This document shows, piece after piece, positions 1 to 12,275 of a stretch of 64,000 nt of DNA. The notes under the pieces were generated by a model that ran no database searches, was not told the DNA's origin, and saw only the letters and a program-made list of their open reading frames with translations. The stretch is taken from the NCBI RefSeq assembly GCF_050947335.1, contig NW_027473473.1, forward strand, positions 232,754 through 296,753, read 5' to 3'. The translations under genes were made by a program, and so were the position numbers. Source of the DNA: Megachile rotundata. Lineage: Eukaryota > Arthropoda > Insecta > Hymenoptera > Megachilidae. Every line of letters begins with the position of its first letter. Position 1 is the stretch's first letter.

Positions 1-180
1 TTGTGTGATTGTGTGATTGCGTGATTGTGATGGTGTGATTGTATGACTGTGTGATTGTGTGATTGTGTGATTGTGAGATTGTGTGATTGTGTGATTGAGT
101 GATTGTGTGATTGTGTGATTGTGTGATTATGTGATTGTGTGATTGTGTGATTGTGTGATTGTGTGAATGTGTGATTGTGT
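1..180 (+). repeat. Tail of a module cut by the window start
   Basis: 8-mers with the diagnostic GATGGTG and GTATGACTG variants (29-49), one GTGAGATTG unit, GATTGAGTG and GATTATGTG, leading into the landmark at 181. It matches about 4479-4658 at an offset of 4,478 bp, so it is the end of a unit that begins upstream of the window. Confidence 0.85.
33..49 (+). repeat. GTGTGATTGTATGACTG, marker of the first domain (15 copies)
   Basis: GTATGACTG, preceded by GATGGTG, occurs near 41, 1169, 4529, 5611, 8766, 9899, 14828, 16179, 19181, 23272, 25272, 27140, 28275, 33030 and 35467, and I did not find it after 35.5 kb. It usually sits between a GCGTGATTGCG or GCGTGATTG unit and a pure 8-mer run. Confidence 0.82.
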
Positions 181-3100
181 TACCGTTATTGTGTGACCGT
201 GATATTGTGTGACCGTGATTGTGTGGTTGCGACTGTGTGATTGTGACTGTGTGATTGTGTGAGTGTGTTATTGTGTGATTGAGTGATTGTGTGACTGTGT
301 GATTGTGTGATTGTGTGATTGTGTGATTGTGTGATTGTGTGATTGTGTGATTGTGTGATTGTGTGATTGTGTGATTGTGTGATTGTGTGATTGTGTGATT
401 GCGTGATTGTGTGGTTGTGCGATCGTGATTGTGTGATCGTGATTGTGTGATTGCGTGATTGTGATTGTGTGATTGTGTGACTGTGATTGTGTGACCGTGA
501 TTGTGTGACCGTAATTGTGTGATCATGATTGTGTGATCGTGATTGTGTGATCGTGATTGTGTGACCGTGATTGTGTGATCGTGATTTTGTGATTGTGTGA
601 TTGTGTGATTGTGTTACCGTTATTGTGTGACCGTGATTGTGTGGTTGCGACCGTGTGATTGTGTCTGTGTGATTGTGTGAGTGTGTTATTGTGTGAATGA
701 GTGATTGTGTGACTGTGTGATTGTGTGATTGTGTGATTTTGTGATTGTGTGATTGTGTGATTGTGTGACCGTGATTGTGTGACCGCGATTTTGTGACCGT
801 GATTGTGTGACCGTGATTGAGTGACCGTGATTGAGTGACCGTGATTGTGTGATCGTGTGATTGTGTGATTGTGTGATTGTGATTGTGTGATTGTGATTGT
901 GTGATTGTGATTGTGTGATTGTGATTGTGTGATTGTGTCTGTGTGATTGTGTGAGTGTGTGATTGTGTGATTGTGTGATTGTGTGATTGTGTGGTTGTGT
1001 GGTTGTGTGACTGTGTGATTGTGTGATTGTGTGATTGTGCGATTGTGATTGTGTGATTGTGTGATTGTGCGATTGTGATTGTGTGATTGTGTGATTGTGT
1101 GATTGTGTGATTGTGTGACTGTGTGATTGCGTGATTGCGTGATTGTGATGGTGTGATTGTATGACTGTGTGATTGTGTGATTGTGTGATTGTGTGATTGT
1201 GTGATTGTGTGATTGTGTGATTGTGTGATTGTGTGATTGTGTGATTGTGTGATTGTGTGATTGTGTGATTGTGTGATTGTGTGATTGTGTGATTGTGTGA
1301 TTGTGTGATTGTGTGATTGTGTGATTGTGAGATTGTGTGATTGTGTGATTGTGTGATTGTGTGATTGTGTGATTGTGTGATTGTGTGATTGTGTGATTGT
1401 GTGATTGTGTGATTGTGTGATTGTGTGATTGTGTGATTGTGTGATTGTGTGATTGTGTGATTGTGTGATTGTGTGATTGTGTGATTGTGTGATTGTGTGA
1501 TTGTGTGATTGTGTGATTGTGTGATTGTGTGATTGTGTGATAGTGTGATTGTGTGACTGTGATTGTGTGACCGTGATTGTGTGACCGTAATTGTGTGATC
1601 ATGATTGTGTGATCGTGATTGTGTGATCGTGATTGTGTGACCGTGATTGTGTGGTCGTGATTTTGTGATTATGTGATTGTGTGATTGTGTGAATGTGTGA
1701 TTGTGTTACCGTTATTGTGTGACCGTGATTGTGTGGTTGCGACTGTGTGATTGTGACTGTGTGATTGTGTGAGTGTGTTATTGTGTGATTGAGTGATTGT
1801 GTGACTGTGTGATTGTGTGATTGTGTGATTTTGTGATTGTGTGATTGTGTGATTGTGTGACCGTGATTGTGTGACCGCGATTTTGTGACCGTGATTGTGT
1901 GACCGTGATTGAGTGACCGTGATTGTGTGATCGCGTGATTGTGTGATTGTGTGATTGTGATTGTGTGATTGTGATTGTGTGATTGTGATTGTGTGATTGT
2001 GATTGTGTGATTGTGATTGTGTGATTGTGATTGTGTGATTGTGATTGTGTGATTGTGACTGTGTGATTGTGATTGTGTGATTGTGATTGTGTGATAGTGT
2101 CTGTGTGATTGTGTGAGTGTGTGATTGTGTGATTGTGTGATTGTGTGATTGTGTGGTTGTGTGATTGTGTGATTGTGTGATTGTGTGATTGTGTGATTGT
2201 GTGATTGTGTGATTGTGTGATTGTGTGGTTGTGTGATTGTGTGATTGTGTGATTGTGTGATTGTGTGATTGTGTGATTGTGTGATTGTGTGATTGTGTGA
2301 TTGTGTGATTGTGTGATTGCGTGATTGTGTGGTTGTGCGATCGTGATTGTGTGATCGTGATTGTGTGATTGCGTGATTGTGATTGTGTGATTGTGTGACT
2401 GTGATTGTGTGACCGTGATTGTGTGACCGTAATTGTGTGATCATGATTGTGTGATCGTGATTGTGTGATCGTGATTGTGTGACCGTGATTGTGTGATCGT
2501 GATTTTGTGATTGTGTGATTGTGTGATTGTGTTACCGTTATTGTGTGACCGTGATTGTGTGGTTGCGACCGTGTGATTGTGTCTGTGTGATTGTGTGAGT
2601 GTGTTATTGTGTGAATGAGTGATTGTGTGACTGTGTGATTGTGTGATTGTGTGATTTTGTGATTGTGTGATTGTGTGATTGTGTGACCGTGATTGTGTGA
2701 CCGCGATTTTGTGACCGTGATTGTGTGACCGTGATTGAGTGACCGTGATTGAGTGACCGTGATTGTGTGATCGTGTGATAGTGTGATTGTGTGATTGTGA
2801 TTGTGTGATTGTGATTGTGTGATTGTGATTGTGTGATTGTGATTGTGTGATTGTGATTGTGTGATTGTGATTGTGTGATTGTGATTGTGTGATTGTGTCT
2901 GTGTGATTGTGTGAGTGTGTGATTGTGTGATTGTGTGATTGTGTGATTGTGTGGTTGTGTGATTGTGTGACTGTGTGATTGTGTGATTGTGTGATTGTGC
3001 GATTGTGATTGTGTGATTGTGTGATTGTGCTATTGTGATTGTGTGATTGTGTGATTGTGTGATTGTGTGATTGTGTGATTGTGTGATTGTGTGATTGTGT

Positions 3101-4658
3101 AATTGTGTGATTGTGTGATTGTGTGATTGTGTGATTGTGTGATTGTGTGATTGTGTGATTGTGAGATTGTGTGATTGTGTGATTGTGTGATTGTGTGATT
3201 GTGTGATTGTGTGATTGTGTGATTGTGTGATTGTGTGATTGTGTGATTGTGTGATTGTGTGATTGTGTGATTGTGTGATAGTGTGATTGTGTGACTGTGA
3301 TTGTGTGACCGTGATTGTGTGACCGTAATTGTGTGATCATGATTGTGTGATCGTGATTGTGTGATCGTGATTGTGTGACCGTGATTGTGTGATCGTGATT
3401 TTGTGATCGCGTGATTGTGTGATTGTGTGATTGTGATTGTGTGATTGTGATTGTGTGATTGTGATTGTGTGATTGTGATTGTGTGATTGTGATTGTGTGA
3501 TAGTGTCTGTGTGATTGTGTGAGTGTGTGATTGTGTGATTGTGTGATTGTGTGATTGTGTGGTTGTGTGATTGTGTGATTGTGTGATTGTGTGATTGTGT
3601 GATTGTGTGATTGTGTGATTGTGTGATTGTGTGATTGTGTGATTGTGTGATTGTGTGATTGTGTGATTGTGTGATTGTGTGATTGTGTGATTGTGTGATT
3701 GTGTGATTGTGTGATTGTGTGATTGTGTGATTGTGTGATTGTGTGATTGTGTGATTGTGTGATTGTGTGATTGTGTGATTGTGTGATTGTGTGATTGTGT
3801 GATTGTGTGATTGTGTGATTGTGTGATTGTGTGATTGTGTGATTGTGTGATTGTGTGATTGTGTGAATGTGTGATTGTGTTACCGTTATTGTGTGACCGT
3901 GATTGTGTGGTTGCGACTGTGTGATTGTGACTGTGTGATTATGTGAGTTTGTTATTGTGTGATTGAGTGATTGTGTGACTGTGTGATTGTGTGATTGTGT
4001 GATTTTGTGATTGTGTGATTGTGTGATTGTGTGACCGTGATTGTGTGACCGCGATTTTGTGACCGTGATTGTGTGACCGTGATTGAGTGACCGTGATTGT
4101 GTGATCGCGTGATTGTGTGATTGTGTGATTGTGATTGTGTGATTGTGATTGTGTGATTGTGATTGTGTGATTGTGATTGTGTGATAGTGTCTGTGTGATT
4201 GTGTGAGTGTGTGATTGTGTGATTGTGTGATTGTGTGATTTTGTGGTTGTGTGATTGTGTGATTGTGTGATTGTGTGATTGTGTGATTGTGTGATTGTGT
4301 GATTGTGTGATTGTGTGATTGTGTGATTGTGTGATTGTGTGATTGTGTGATTGTGTGATTGTGTGATTGTGTGATTGTGTGATTGTGTGATTGTGTGATT
4401 GTGTGATTGTGTGATTGTGTGATTGTGTGATTGTGTGATTGTGTGACTGTGTGATTGTGTGATTGTGTGATTGTGTGATTGTGTGATTGTGTGATTGCGT
4501 GATTGTGATGGTGTGATTGTATGACTGTGTGATTGTGTGATTGTGTGATTGTGAGATTGTGTGATTGTGTGATTGAGTGATTGTGTGATTGTGTGATTGT
4601 GTGATTATGTGATTGTGTGATTGTGTGATTGTGTGATTGTGTGAATGTGTGATTGTGT
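181..4658 (+). repeat. Higher-order unit U1 (~4.5 kb)
   Basis: Five modules with landmarks at 181 (class B), 615 (A), 1707 (B), 2533 (A) and 3881 (B); spacings are 434, 1092, 826, 1348 and 778 bp. The order of classes, the GCTATT variant at 3027, the left block joined straight to GATCGCG near 3401, and a 302-bp pure 8-mer run all recur in the next unit. It is best read as one higher-order unit that was duplicated and then changed length through gain or loss of monomers. No gene is present. Confidence 0.82.
3564..3865 (+). repeat. Pure 8-mer run, ~302 bp (about 38 units)
   Basis: Perfect GTGTGATT repeats from after the GTGTGGTT unit (3559-3563) to the GTGTGAAT unit at 3861. Together with 7794-8095 it is the longest perfect 8-mer tract I found. 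Confidence 0.88.
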
Positions 4659-5769
4659 TACCGTTATTGTGTGACCGTGATTGTGTGGTTGCGACTGTGT
4701 GATTGTGACTGTGTGATTGTGTGAGTGTGTTATTGTGTGATTGAGTGATTGTGTGACTGTGTGATTGTGTGATTGTGTGATTGTGTGATTGTGTGATTGT
4801 GTGATTGTGTGATTGTGTGATTGTGTGATTGTGTGATTGTGTGATTGTGTGATTGTGTGATTGTGTGATTGCGTGATTGTGTGGTTGTGCGATCGTGATT
4901 GTGTGATCGTGATTGTGTGATTGCGTGATTGTGATTGTGTGATTGTGTGACTGTGATTGTGTGACCGTGATTGTGTGACCGTAATTGTGTGATCATGATT
5001 GTGTGATCGTGATTGTGTGATCGTGATTGTGTTACCGTTATTGTGTGACCGTGATTGTGTGGTTGCGACCGTGTGATTGTGTCTGTGTGATTGTGTGAGT
5101 GTGTTATTGTGTGAATGAGTGATTGTGTGACTGTGTGATTGTGTGATTGTGTGATTTTCTGATTTTGTGATTGTGTGATTGTGTGATTGTGTGACCGTGA
5201 TTGTGTGACCGCGATTTTGTGACCGTGATTGTGTGACCGTGATTGAGTGACCGTGATTGAGTGACCGTGATTGTGTGATCGTGTGATTGTGTGATTGTGT
5301 GATTGTGTGATTGTGATTGTGTGATTGTGATTGTGATTGTGTGATTGTGATTGTGTGATTGTGTCTGTGTGATTGTGTGAGTGTGTGATTGTGTGATTGT
5401 GTGATTGTGTGATTGTGTGGTTGTGTGATTGTGTGACTGTGTGATTGTGTGATTGTGTGATTGTGTGATTGTGCGATTGTGATTGTGTGATTGTGTGATT
5501 GTGCGATTGTGATTGTGTGATTGTGTGATTGTGTGATTGTGTGATTGTGTGATTGTGTGACTGTGTGATTGCGTGATTGCGTGATTGTGATGGTGTGATT
5601 GTATGACTGTGTGATTGTGTGATTGTGTGATTGTGTGATTGTGTGATTGTGTGATTGTGTGATTGTGTGATTGTGTGATTGTGTGATTGTGTGATTGTGT
5701 GATTGTGTGATTGTGTGATTGTGTGATTGTGTGATTGTGTGATAGTGTGATTGTGTGACTGTGATTGTG

Positions 5770-6142
5770 TGACCGTGATTGTGTGACCGTAATTGTGTGA
5801 TCATGATTGTGTGATCGTGATTGTGTGATCGTGATTGTGTGACCGTGATTGTGTGGTCGTGATTTTGTGATTATGTGATTGTGTGATTGTGTGAATGTGT
5901 GATTGTGTTACCGTTATTGTGTGACCGTGATTGTGTGGTTGCGACTGTGTGATTGTGACTGTGTGATTGTGTGAGTGTGTTATTGTGTGATTGAGTGATT
6001 GTGTGACTGTGTGATTGTGTGATTGTGTGATTTTGTGATTGTGTGATTGTGTGATTGTGTGACCGTGATTGTGTGACCGCGATTTTGTGACCGTGATTGT
6101 GTGACCGTGATTGAGTGACCGTGATTGTGTGATCGCGTGATT
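5770..6142 (+). repeat. Reference class B cassette
   Basis: Class B differs from class A after the landmark (5909). The arm reads GGTTGCGACTGTG, then GATTGTGACTGTG, then GAGTGTGTTATTG and a plain GATTGAGTG where class A has GAATGAGTG. The right block (about 6057-6142) has the same GACCGCGATTTTG unit but only one GAGTGACCG unit, and ends GATCGCG where class A ends GATCGTG. It is the commonest class: examples have landmarks 181, 1707, 3881, 4659, 8111, 8905, 10295, 16615, 18225, 20259, 22311, 23845, 26473, 27281, 28687, 33489 and most copies after 39 kb. A sub-variant with GACTTTG for GACTGTG occurs at 39030, 42822, 46204, 50778, 54413, 58082 and 61733. Confidence 0.85.
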
Positions 6143-7793
6143 GTGTGATTGTGTGATTGTGATTGTGTGATTGTGATTGTGTGATTGTGATTGTGTGATT
6201 GTGATTGTGTGATTGTGATTGTGTGATTGTGATTGTGTGATTGTGATTGTGTGATTGTGATTGTGTGATTGTGATTGTGTGATTGTGATTGTGTGATTGT
6301 GATTGTGTGATAGTGTCTGTGTGATTGTGTGAGTGTGTGATTGTGTGATTGTGTGATTGTGTGATTGTGTGGTTGTGTGATTGTGTGATTGTGTGATTGT
6401 GTGATTGTGTGATTGTGTGATTGTGTGATTGTGTGATTGTGTGGTTGTGTGATTGTGTGATTGTGTGATTGTGTGATTGTGTGATTGTGTGATTGTGTGA
6501 TTGTGTGATTGTGTGATTGTGTGATTGTGTGATTGTGTGATTGCGTGATTGTGTGGTTGTGCGATCGTGATTGTGTGATCGTGATTGTGTGATTGCGTGA
6601 TTGTGATTGTGTGATTGTGTGACTGTGATTGTGTGACCGTGATTGTGTGACCGTAATTGTGTGATCATGATTGTGTGATCGTGATTGTGTGATCGTGATT
6701 GTGTGACCGTGATTGTGTGATCGTGATTTTGTGATTGTGTGATTGTGTGATTGTGTTACCGTTATTGTGTGACCGTGATTGTGTGGTTGCGACCGTGTGA
6801 TTGTGTCTGTGTGATTGTGTGAGTGTGTTATTGTGTGAATGAGTGATTGTGTGACTGTGTGATTGTGTGATTGTGTGATTTTGTGATTGTGTGATTGTGT
6901 GATTGTGTGACCGTGATTGTGTGACCGCGATTTTGTGACCGTGATTGTGTGACCGTGATTGAGTGACCGTGATTGAGTGACCGTGATTGTGTGATCGTGT
7001 GATAGTGTGATTGTGTGATTGTGATTGTGTGATTGTGATTGTGTGATTGTGATTGTGTGATTGTGATTGTGTGATTGTGATTGTGTGATTGTGATTGTGT
7101 GATTGTGATTGTGTGATTGTGATTGTGTGATTGTGTCTGTGTGATTGTGTGAGTGTGTGATTGTGTGATTGTGTGATTGTGTGATTGTGTGGTTGTGTGA
7201 TTGTGTGACTGTGTGATTGTGTGATTGTGTGATTGTGCGATTGTGATTGTGTGATTGTGTGATTGTGCTATTGTGATTGTGTGATTGTGTGATTGTGTGA
7301 TTGTGTGATTGTGTGATTGTGTGATTGTGTGATTGTGTAATTGTGTGATTGTGTGATTGTGTGATTGTGTGATTGTGTGATTGTGTGATTGTGTGATTGT
7401 GAGATTGTGCGATTGTGTGATTGTGTGATTGTGTGATTGTGTGATTGTGTGATTGTGTGATTGTGTGATTGTGTGATTGTGTGATTGTGTGATTGTGTGA
7501 TTGTGTGATAGTGTGATTGTGTGACTGTGATTGTGTGACCGTGATTGTGTGACCGTAATTGTGTGATCATGATTGTGTGATCGTGATTGTGTGATCGTGA
7601 TTGTGTGACCGTGATTGTGTGATCGTGATTTTGTGATCGCGTGATTGTGTGATTGTGTGATTGTGATTGTGTGATTGTGATTGTGTGATTGTGATTGTGT
7701 GATTGTGATTGTGTGATTGTGATTGTGTGATAGTGTCTGTGTGATTGTGTGAGTGTGTGATTGTGTGATTGTGTGATTGTGTGATTGTGTGGT

Positions 7794-8095
7794 TGTGTGA
7801 TTGTGTGATTGTGTGATTGTGTGATTGTGTGATTGTGTGATTGTGTGATTGTGTGATTGTGTGATTGTGTGATTGTGTGATTGTGTGATTGTGTGATTGT
7901 GTGATTGTGTGATTGTGTGATTGTGTGATTGTGTGATTGTGTGATTGTGTGATTGTGTGATTGTGTGATTGTGTGATTGTGTGATTGTGTGATTGTGTGA
8001 TTGTGTGATTGTGTGATTGTGTGATTGTGTGATTGTGTGATTGTGTGATTGTGTGATTGTGTGATTGTGTGATTGTGTGATTGTGTGATTGTGTG
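7794..8095 (+). repeat. Pure 8-mer run, ~302 bp (U2 copy)
   Basis: Same position within U2 as 3564-3865 in U1 (offset 4,230) and the same length, flanked by the same GTGTGGTT and GTGTGAAT units. Confidence 0.88.
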
Positions 8096-9112
8096 AATGT
8101 GTGATTGTGTTACCGTTATTGTGTGACCGTGATTGTGTGGTTGCGACTGTGTGATTGTGACTGTGTGATTATGTGAGTGTGTTATTGTGTGATTGAGTGA
8201 TTGTGTGACTGTGTGATTGTGTGATTGTGTGATTTTGTGATTGTGTGATTGTGTGATTGTGTGACCGTGATTGTGTGACCGCGATTTTGTGACCGTGATT
8301 GTGTGACCGTGATTGAGTGACCGTGATTGTGTGATCGCGTGATTGTGTGATTGTGTGATTGTGATTGTGTGATTGTGATTGTGTGATTGTGATTGTGTGA
8401 TTGTGATTGTGTGATAGTGTCTGTGTGATTGTGTGAGTGTGTGATTGTGTGATTGTGTGATTGTGTGATTTTGTGGTTGTGTGATTGTGTGATTGTGTGA
8501 TTGTGTGATTGTGTGATTGTGTGATTGTGTGATTGTGTGATTGTGTGATTGTGTGATTGTGTGATTGTGTGATTGTGTGATTGTGTGATTGTGTGATTGT
8601 GTGATTGTGTGATTGTGTGATTGTGTGATTGTGTGATTGTGTGATTGTGTGATTGTGTGATTGTGTGATTGTGTGATTGTGTGATTGTGTGACTGTGTGA
8701 TTGTGTGATTGTGTGATTGTGTGATTGTGTGATTGTGTGATTGCGTGATTGTGATGGTGTGATTGTATGACTGTGTGATTGTGTGATTGTGTGATTGTGA
8801 GATTGTGTGATTGTGTGATTGAGTGATTGTGTGATTGTGTGATTGTGTGATTATGTGATTGTGTGATTGTGTGATTGTGTGATTGTGTGAATGTGTGATT
8901 GTGTTACCGTTATTGTGTGACCGTGATTGTGTGGTTGCGACTGTGTGATTGTGACTGTGTGATTGTGTGAGTGTGTTATTGTGTGATTGAGTGATTGTGT
9001 GACTGTGTGATTGTGTGATTGTGTGATTGTGTGATTGTGTGATTGTGTGATTGTGTGATTGTGTGATTGTGTGATTGTGTGATTGTGTGATTGTGTGATT
9101 GTGTGATTGTGT

Positions 9113-9590
9113 GATTGCGTGATTGTGTGGTTGTGCGATCGTGATTGTGTGATCGTGATTGTGTGATTGCGTGATTGTGATTGTGTGATTGTGTGACTGT
9201 GATTGTGTGACCGTGATTGTGTGACCGTAATTGTGTGATCATGATTGTGTGATCGTGATTGTGTGATCGTGATTGTGTGACCGTGATTGTGTGATCGTGA
9301 TTTTGTGATTGTGTGATTGTGTGATTGTGTTACCGTTATTGTGTGACCGTGATTGTGTGGTTGCGACCGTGTGATTGTGTCTGTGTGATTGTGTGAGTGT
9401 GTTATTGTGTGAATGAGTGATTGTGTGACTGTGTGATTGTGTGATTGTGTGATTTTGTGATTTTGTGATTGTGTGATTGTGTGATTGTGTGACCGTGATT
9501 GTGTGACCGCGATTTTGTGACCGTGATTGTGTGACCGTGATTGAGTGACCGTGATTGAGTGACCGTGATTGTGTGATCGTGTGATTGTGT
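9113..9590 (+). repeat. Reference class A cassette (left block, landmark, arm, right block)
   Basis: This is the clearest complete cassette and a reference for the others. The left block starts with TTGTGCGATCGTG (PvuI-like CGATCG) and runs through 14-mers carrying ACCG, GACCGTAATT, GATCATGATT (BclI-like TGATCA) and GATCG to about 9306. The landmark is at 9331. The class A arm follows: GGTTGCGACCGTG, GTGTCTGTG, GAGTGTGTTATTG and GAATGAGTG (9359-9420). The right block at about 9489-9585 is six 14-mers with GACCG, including GACCGCGATTTTG and two GAGTGACCG units, ending in GATCGTG. A matching copy lies 18,376 bp downstream at about 27489-27966. Other class A landmarks are 615, 2533, 5033, 6757, 14185, 15635, 17479, 18619, 22737, 24679, 27707, 32449, 35087, 37717, 41247 and 45039. 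Confidence 0.88.
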
Positions 9591-10798
9591 GATTGTGTGA
9601 TTGTGTGATTGTGATTGTGTGATTGTGATTGTGATTGTGTGATTGTGATTGTGTGATTGTGTCTGTGTGATTGTGTGAGTGTGTGATTGTGTGATTGTGT
9701 GATTGTGTGATTGTGTGGTTGTGTGATTGTGTGACTGTGTGATTGTGTGATTGTGTGATTGTGTGATTGTGCGATTGTGATTGTGTGATTGTGTGATTGT
9801 GCGATTGTGATTGTGTGATTGTGTGATTGTGTGATTGTGTGATTGTGTGATTGTGTGACTGTGTGATTGCGTGATTGCGTGATTGTGATGGTGTGATTGT
9901 ATGACTGTGTGATTGTGTGATTGTGTGATTGTGTGATTGTGTGATTGTGTGATTGTGTGATTGTGTGATTGTGTGATTGTGTGATTGTGTGATTGTGTGA
10001 TTGTGTGATTGTGTGATTGTGTGATTGTGTGATTGTGTGATTGTGAGATTGTGTGATTGTGTGATTGTGTGATTGTGTGATTGTGTGATTGTGTGATTGT
10101 GTGATTGTGTGATTGTGTGATTGTGTGATAGTGTGATTGTGTGACTGTGATTGTGTGACCGTGATTGTGTGACCGTAATTGTGTGATCATGATTGTGTGA
10201 TCGTGATTGTGTGATCGTGATTGTGTGACCGTGATTGTGTGATCGTGATTTTGTGATTATGTGATTGTGTGATTGTGTGAATGTGTGATTGTGTTACCGT
10301 TATTGTGGGACCGTGATTGTGTGGTTGCGACTGTGTGATTGTGACTGTGTGATTGTGTGAGTGTGTTATTGTGTGATTGAGTGATTGTGTGACTGTGTGA
10401 TTGTGTCATTGTGTGATTTTGTGATTGTGTGATTGTGTGATTGTGTGACCGTGATTGTGTGACCACGATTTTGTGACCGTGATTGTGTGACCGTGATTGA
10501 GTGACCGTGATTGTGTGATCGCGTGATTGTGTGATTGTGTGATTGTGATTGTGTGATTGTGATTGTGTGATTGTGATTGTGTGATTGTGATTGTGTGATT
10601 GTGATTGTGTGATAGTGTCTGTGTGATTGTGTGAGTGTGTGATTGTGTGATTGTGTGATTGTGTGATTGTGTGATTGTGTGGTTGTGTGATTGTGTGATT
10701 GTGTGATTGTGTGATTGTGTGATTGTGTGATTGTGTGATTGTGTGATTGTGTGATTGTGTGATTGTGTGAATGTGTGATTGTGTGGTCGTGATTGTGT

Positions 10799-10810
10799 GA
10801 TTGATGATTG
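10799..10810 (+). repeat. GATTGATGATTG register-shift junction (14 sites)
   Basis: A 7-bp GATGATT unit replaces an 8-mer and moves the register by one base. Sites start at 10799, 12814, 29199, 31164, 35653, 37348, 38759, 40862, 42551, 44654, 45859, 50715, 58019 and 63643. It is usually preceded by GTGTGAATG and a GACCGTG or GATCGTG 14-mer, and all sites look to derive from one event by block copying. Confidence 0.85.
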
Positions 10811-11894
10811 TGTGATTGTGTGATTGTGTGATTGTGTGATTGTGTGATTGTGTGATTGTGTGATTGTGTGATTGTGTGATTGTGTGATTGTGTGATTGTG
10901 TAATTGTGATTGTGTGATTGTGTGATTGTGTGATTGTGTGATTGTGTGATTGTGTGATTGTGTGATTGTGTGATTGTGTGATTGTGTGATTGTGTGATTG
11001 TGTGATTGAGTGATTGTGCGCTTGTGTGATTGTGTGATTTTGTGATTGAGTGATTGTGTGATTGTGTGATTGTGTGATTGTGTGATTGTGTGATTGTGTG
11101 ATTGTGTGATTGTGTGATTGTGTGATTGTGTGATTGTGTGATTGTGTGATTGTGTGATTGTGTGATTGTGTGATTGTGTGATTGTGTGATTGTGTGATTG
11201 TGTGATTGTGTGGTTGTGTGATTGTGTAATTGTGATTGTGTGATTGTGTGATTGTGTGATTGTGTGATTGTGTGATTGTGTGGTTGTGTGATTGTGTGAT
11301 TGTGTGATTGAGTGATTGTGTGCTTGTGTGATTGTGTGATTTTGTGATTGAGTGATTGTGTGATTGTGTGATTGTGTGATTGTGTGATTGTGTGATTGTG
11401 TGATGGTGTGATTGTGTGATTGTGTGATTGTGTGATTGTGTGATTGTGTGATTGAGTGATTGTGTGCTTGTGTGATTGTGTGATTGTGTGATTGTGTTAT
11501 TGTGTGATTGTGTGATTGTGTGATTGTGTGATTGTGTGATTGTGTGATTGTGTGATTGTGTGATTGTGTGATTGTGTGATTGTGTGATTGTGTGATTGTG
11601 TGATTGTGTGATTGTGTGATTGTGTGATTGTGTGATTCTGTGATTGTGTGATTGTGTGATTGTGTGATTGTGTGATTGTGTGATTGTGTGATTGTGTAAT
11701 TGTGTGATTGCGTGATTGTGTAGTTGTGCGATCGTGATTGTGTGATCGTGATTGTGTGATTGCGTGATTGTGATTGTGTGATTGTGTGACTGTGATTGTG
11801 TGACCGTGATTGTGTGACCGTGATTGTGTGATCGTGATTTTGTGATTGTGTGATTGTGTGATTGTGTGATTGTGTGATTGTGTGATTGTGTGAA

Positions 11895-12010
11895 TGTGTG
11901 ATTGTGTTACCGTTATTGTGTGACCGCGATTTTGTGACCGTGATTGTGTGACCGTGATTGAGTGACCGTGATTGAGTGACCGTGATTGTGTGATCGTGTG
12001 ATTGTGTGAT
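11895..12010 (+). repeat. Class D truncated cassette (arm missing)
   Basis: The landmark at 11908 is followed immediately by the right block (GACCGCGATTTTG at about 11925), so the GGTTGCGA arm and its 8-mers are missing. The same fused form recurs at 30276, inside the block duplicated from this region, and nowhere else that I saw. The truncation therefore happened once, before that duplication. Confidence 0.8.
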
Positions 12011-12265
12011 TGTGTGATTGTGATTGTGTGATTGTGATTGTGTGATTGTGATTGTGTGATTGTGATTGTGTGATTGTGATTGTGTGATTGTGATTGTGTG
12101 ATTGTGATTGTGTGATTGTGATTGTGTGATTGTGATTGTGTGATTGTGATTGTGTGATTGTGATTGTGTGATTGTGATTGTGTGATTGTGATTGTGTGAT
12201 TGTGATTGTGTGATTGTGATTGTGTGAATGTGATTGTGTGATTGTGATTGTGTGATTATGATTGT
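12011..12265 (+). repeat. 14-mer run joined to a left block
   Basis: About 15 pure 14-mers, then a GAATG unit (12226), a GATTATGATT unit and directly the GACCGTAATT/GATCATGATT left block. It pairs with 30371-30605, which is about two units shorter. Confidence 0.82.
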
Positions 12266-12275
12266 GTGACCGTAA

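Larger units (their letters stand above)
4659..8904 (+). repeat. Higher-order unit U2 (~4.25 kb), tandem copy of U1
   Basis: Landmarks at 4659, 5033, 5909, 6757 and 8111 follow the same B-A-B-A-B order as U1, with spacings 374, 876, 848, 1354 and 794 bp. The offset from U1 is about 4.2-4.5 kb and drifts, because monomer runs differ in length. The GATCGCG fusion at 7631 pairs with 3401 (4,230 bp), and the pure run at 7794-8095 pairs with 3564-3865. U2 also opens the ~11-kb block found again from 22.2 kb. Confidence 0.82.

Noticed and set aside
523..1602. Minus-strand open frame of 359 codons, and some 65 similar frames across the window (up to 845 codons)
   Set aside because: The repeat lacks stops on the minus strand in all three frames. 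The products are HNHTITQS/ITQSQSHNHN periodicities without domain, signal peptide or non-repetitive part, several overlap in different frames, and starts come from the recurring GATCAT variant. No CDS is supported.
1599..1602. ATGA stop-start overlaps between consecutive minus frames (also near 2441 and 16507), resembling translational coupling
   Set aside because: The TCAT in GATCAT gives both ATG and TGA on the minus strand, so the overlap is automatic at every cassette.
9233..9250. Palindromes TGATCA / ATCATGAT in every left block as possible operators
   Set aside because: They result from one C in a GTGTGATCATGATT unit copied with the cassette. There are no promoter elements or genes for them to control.
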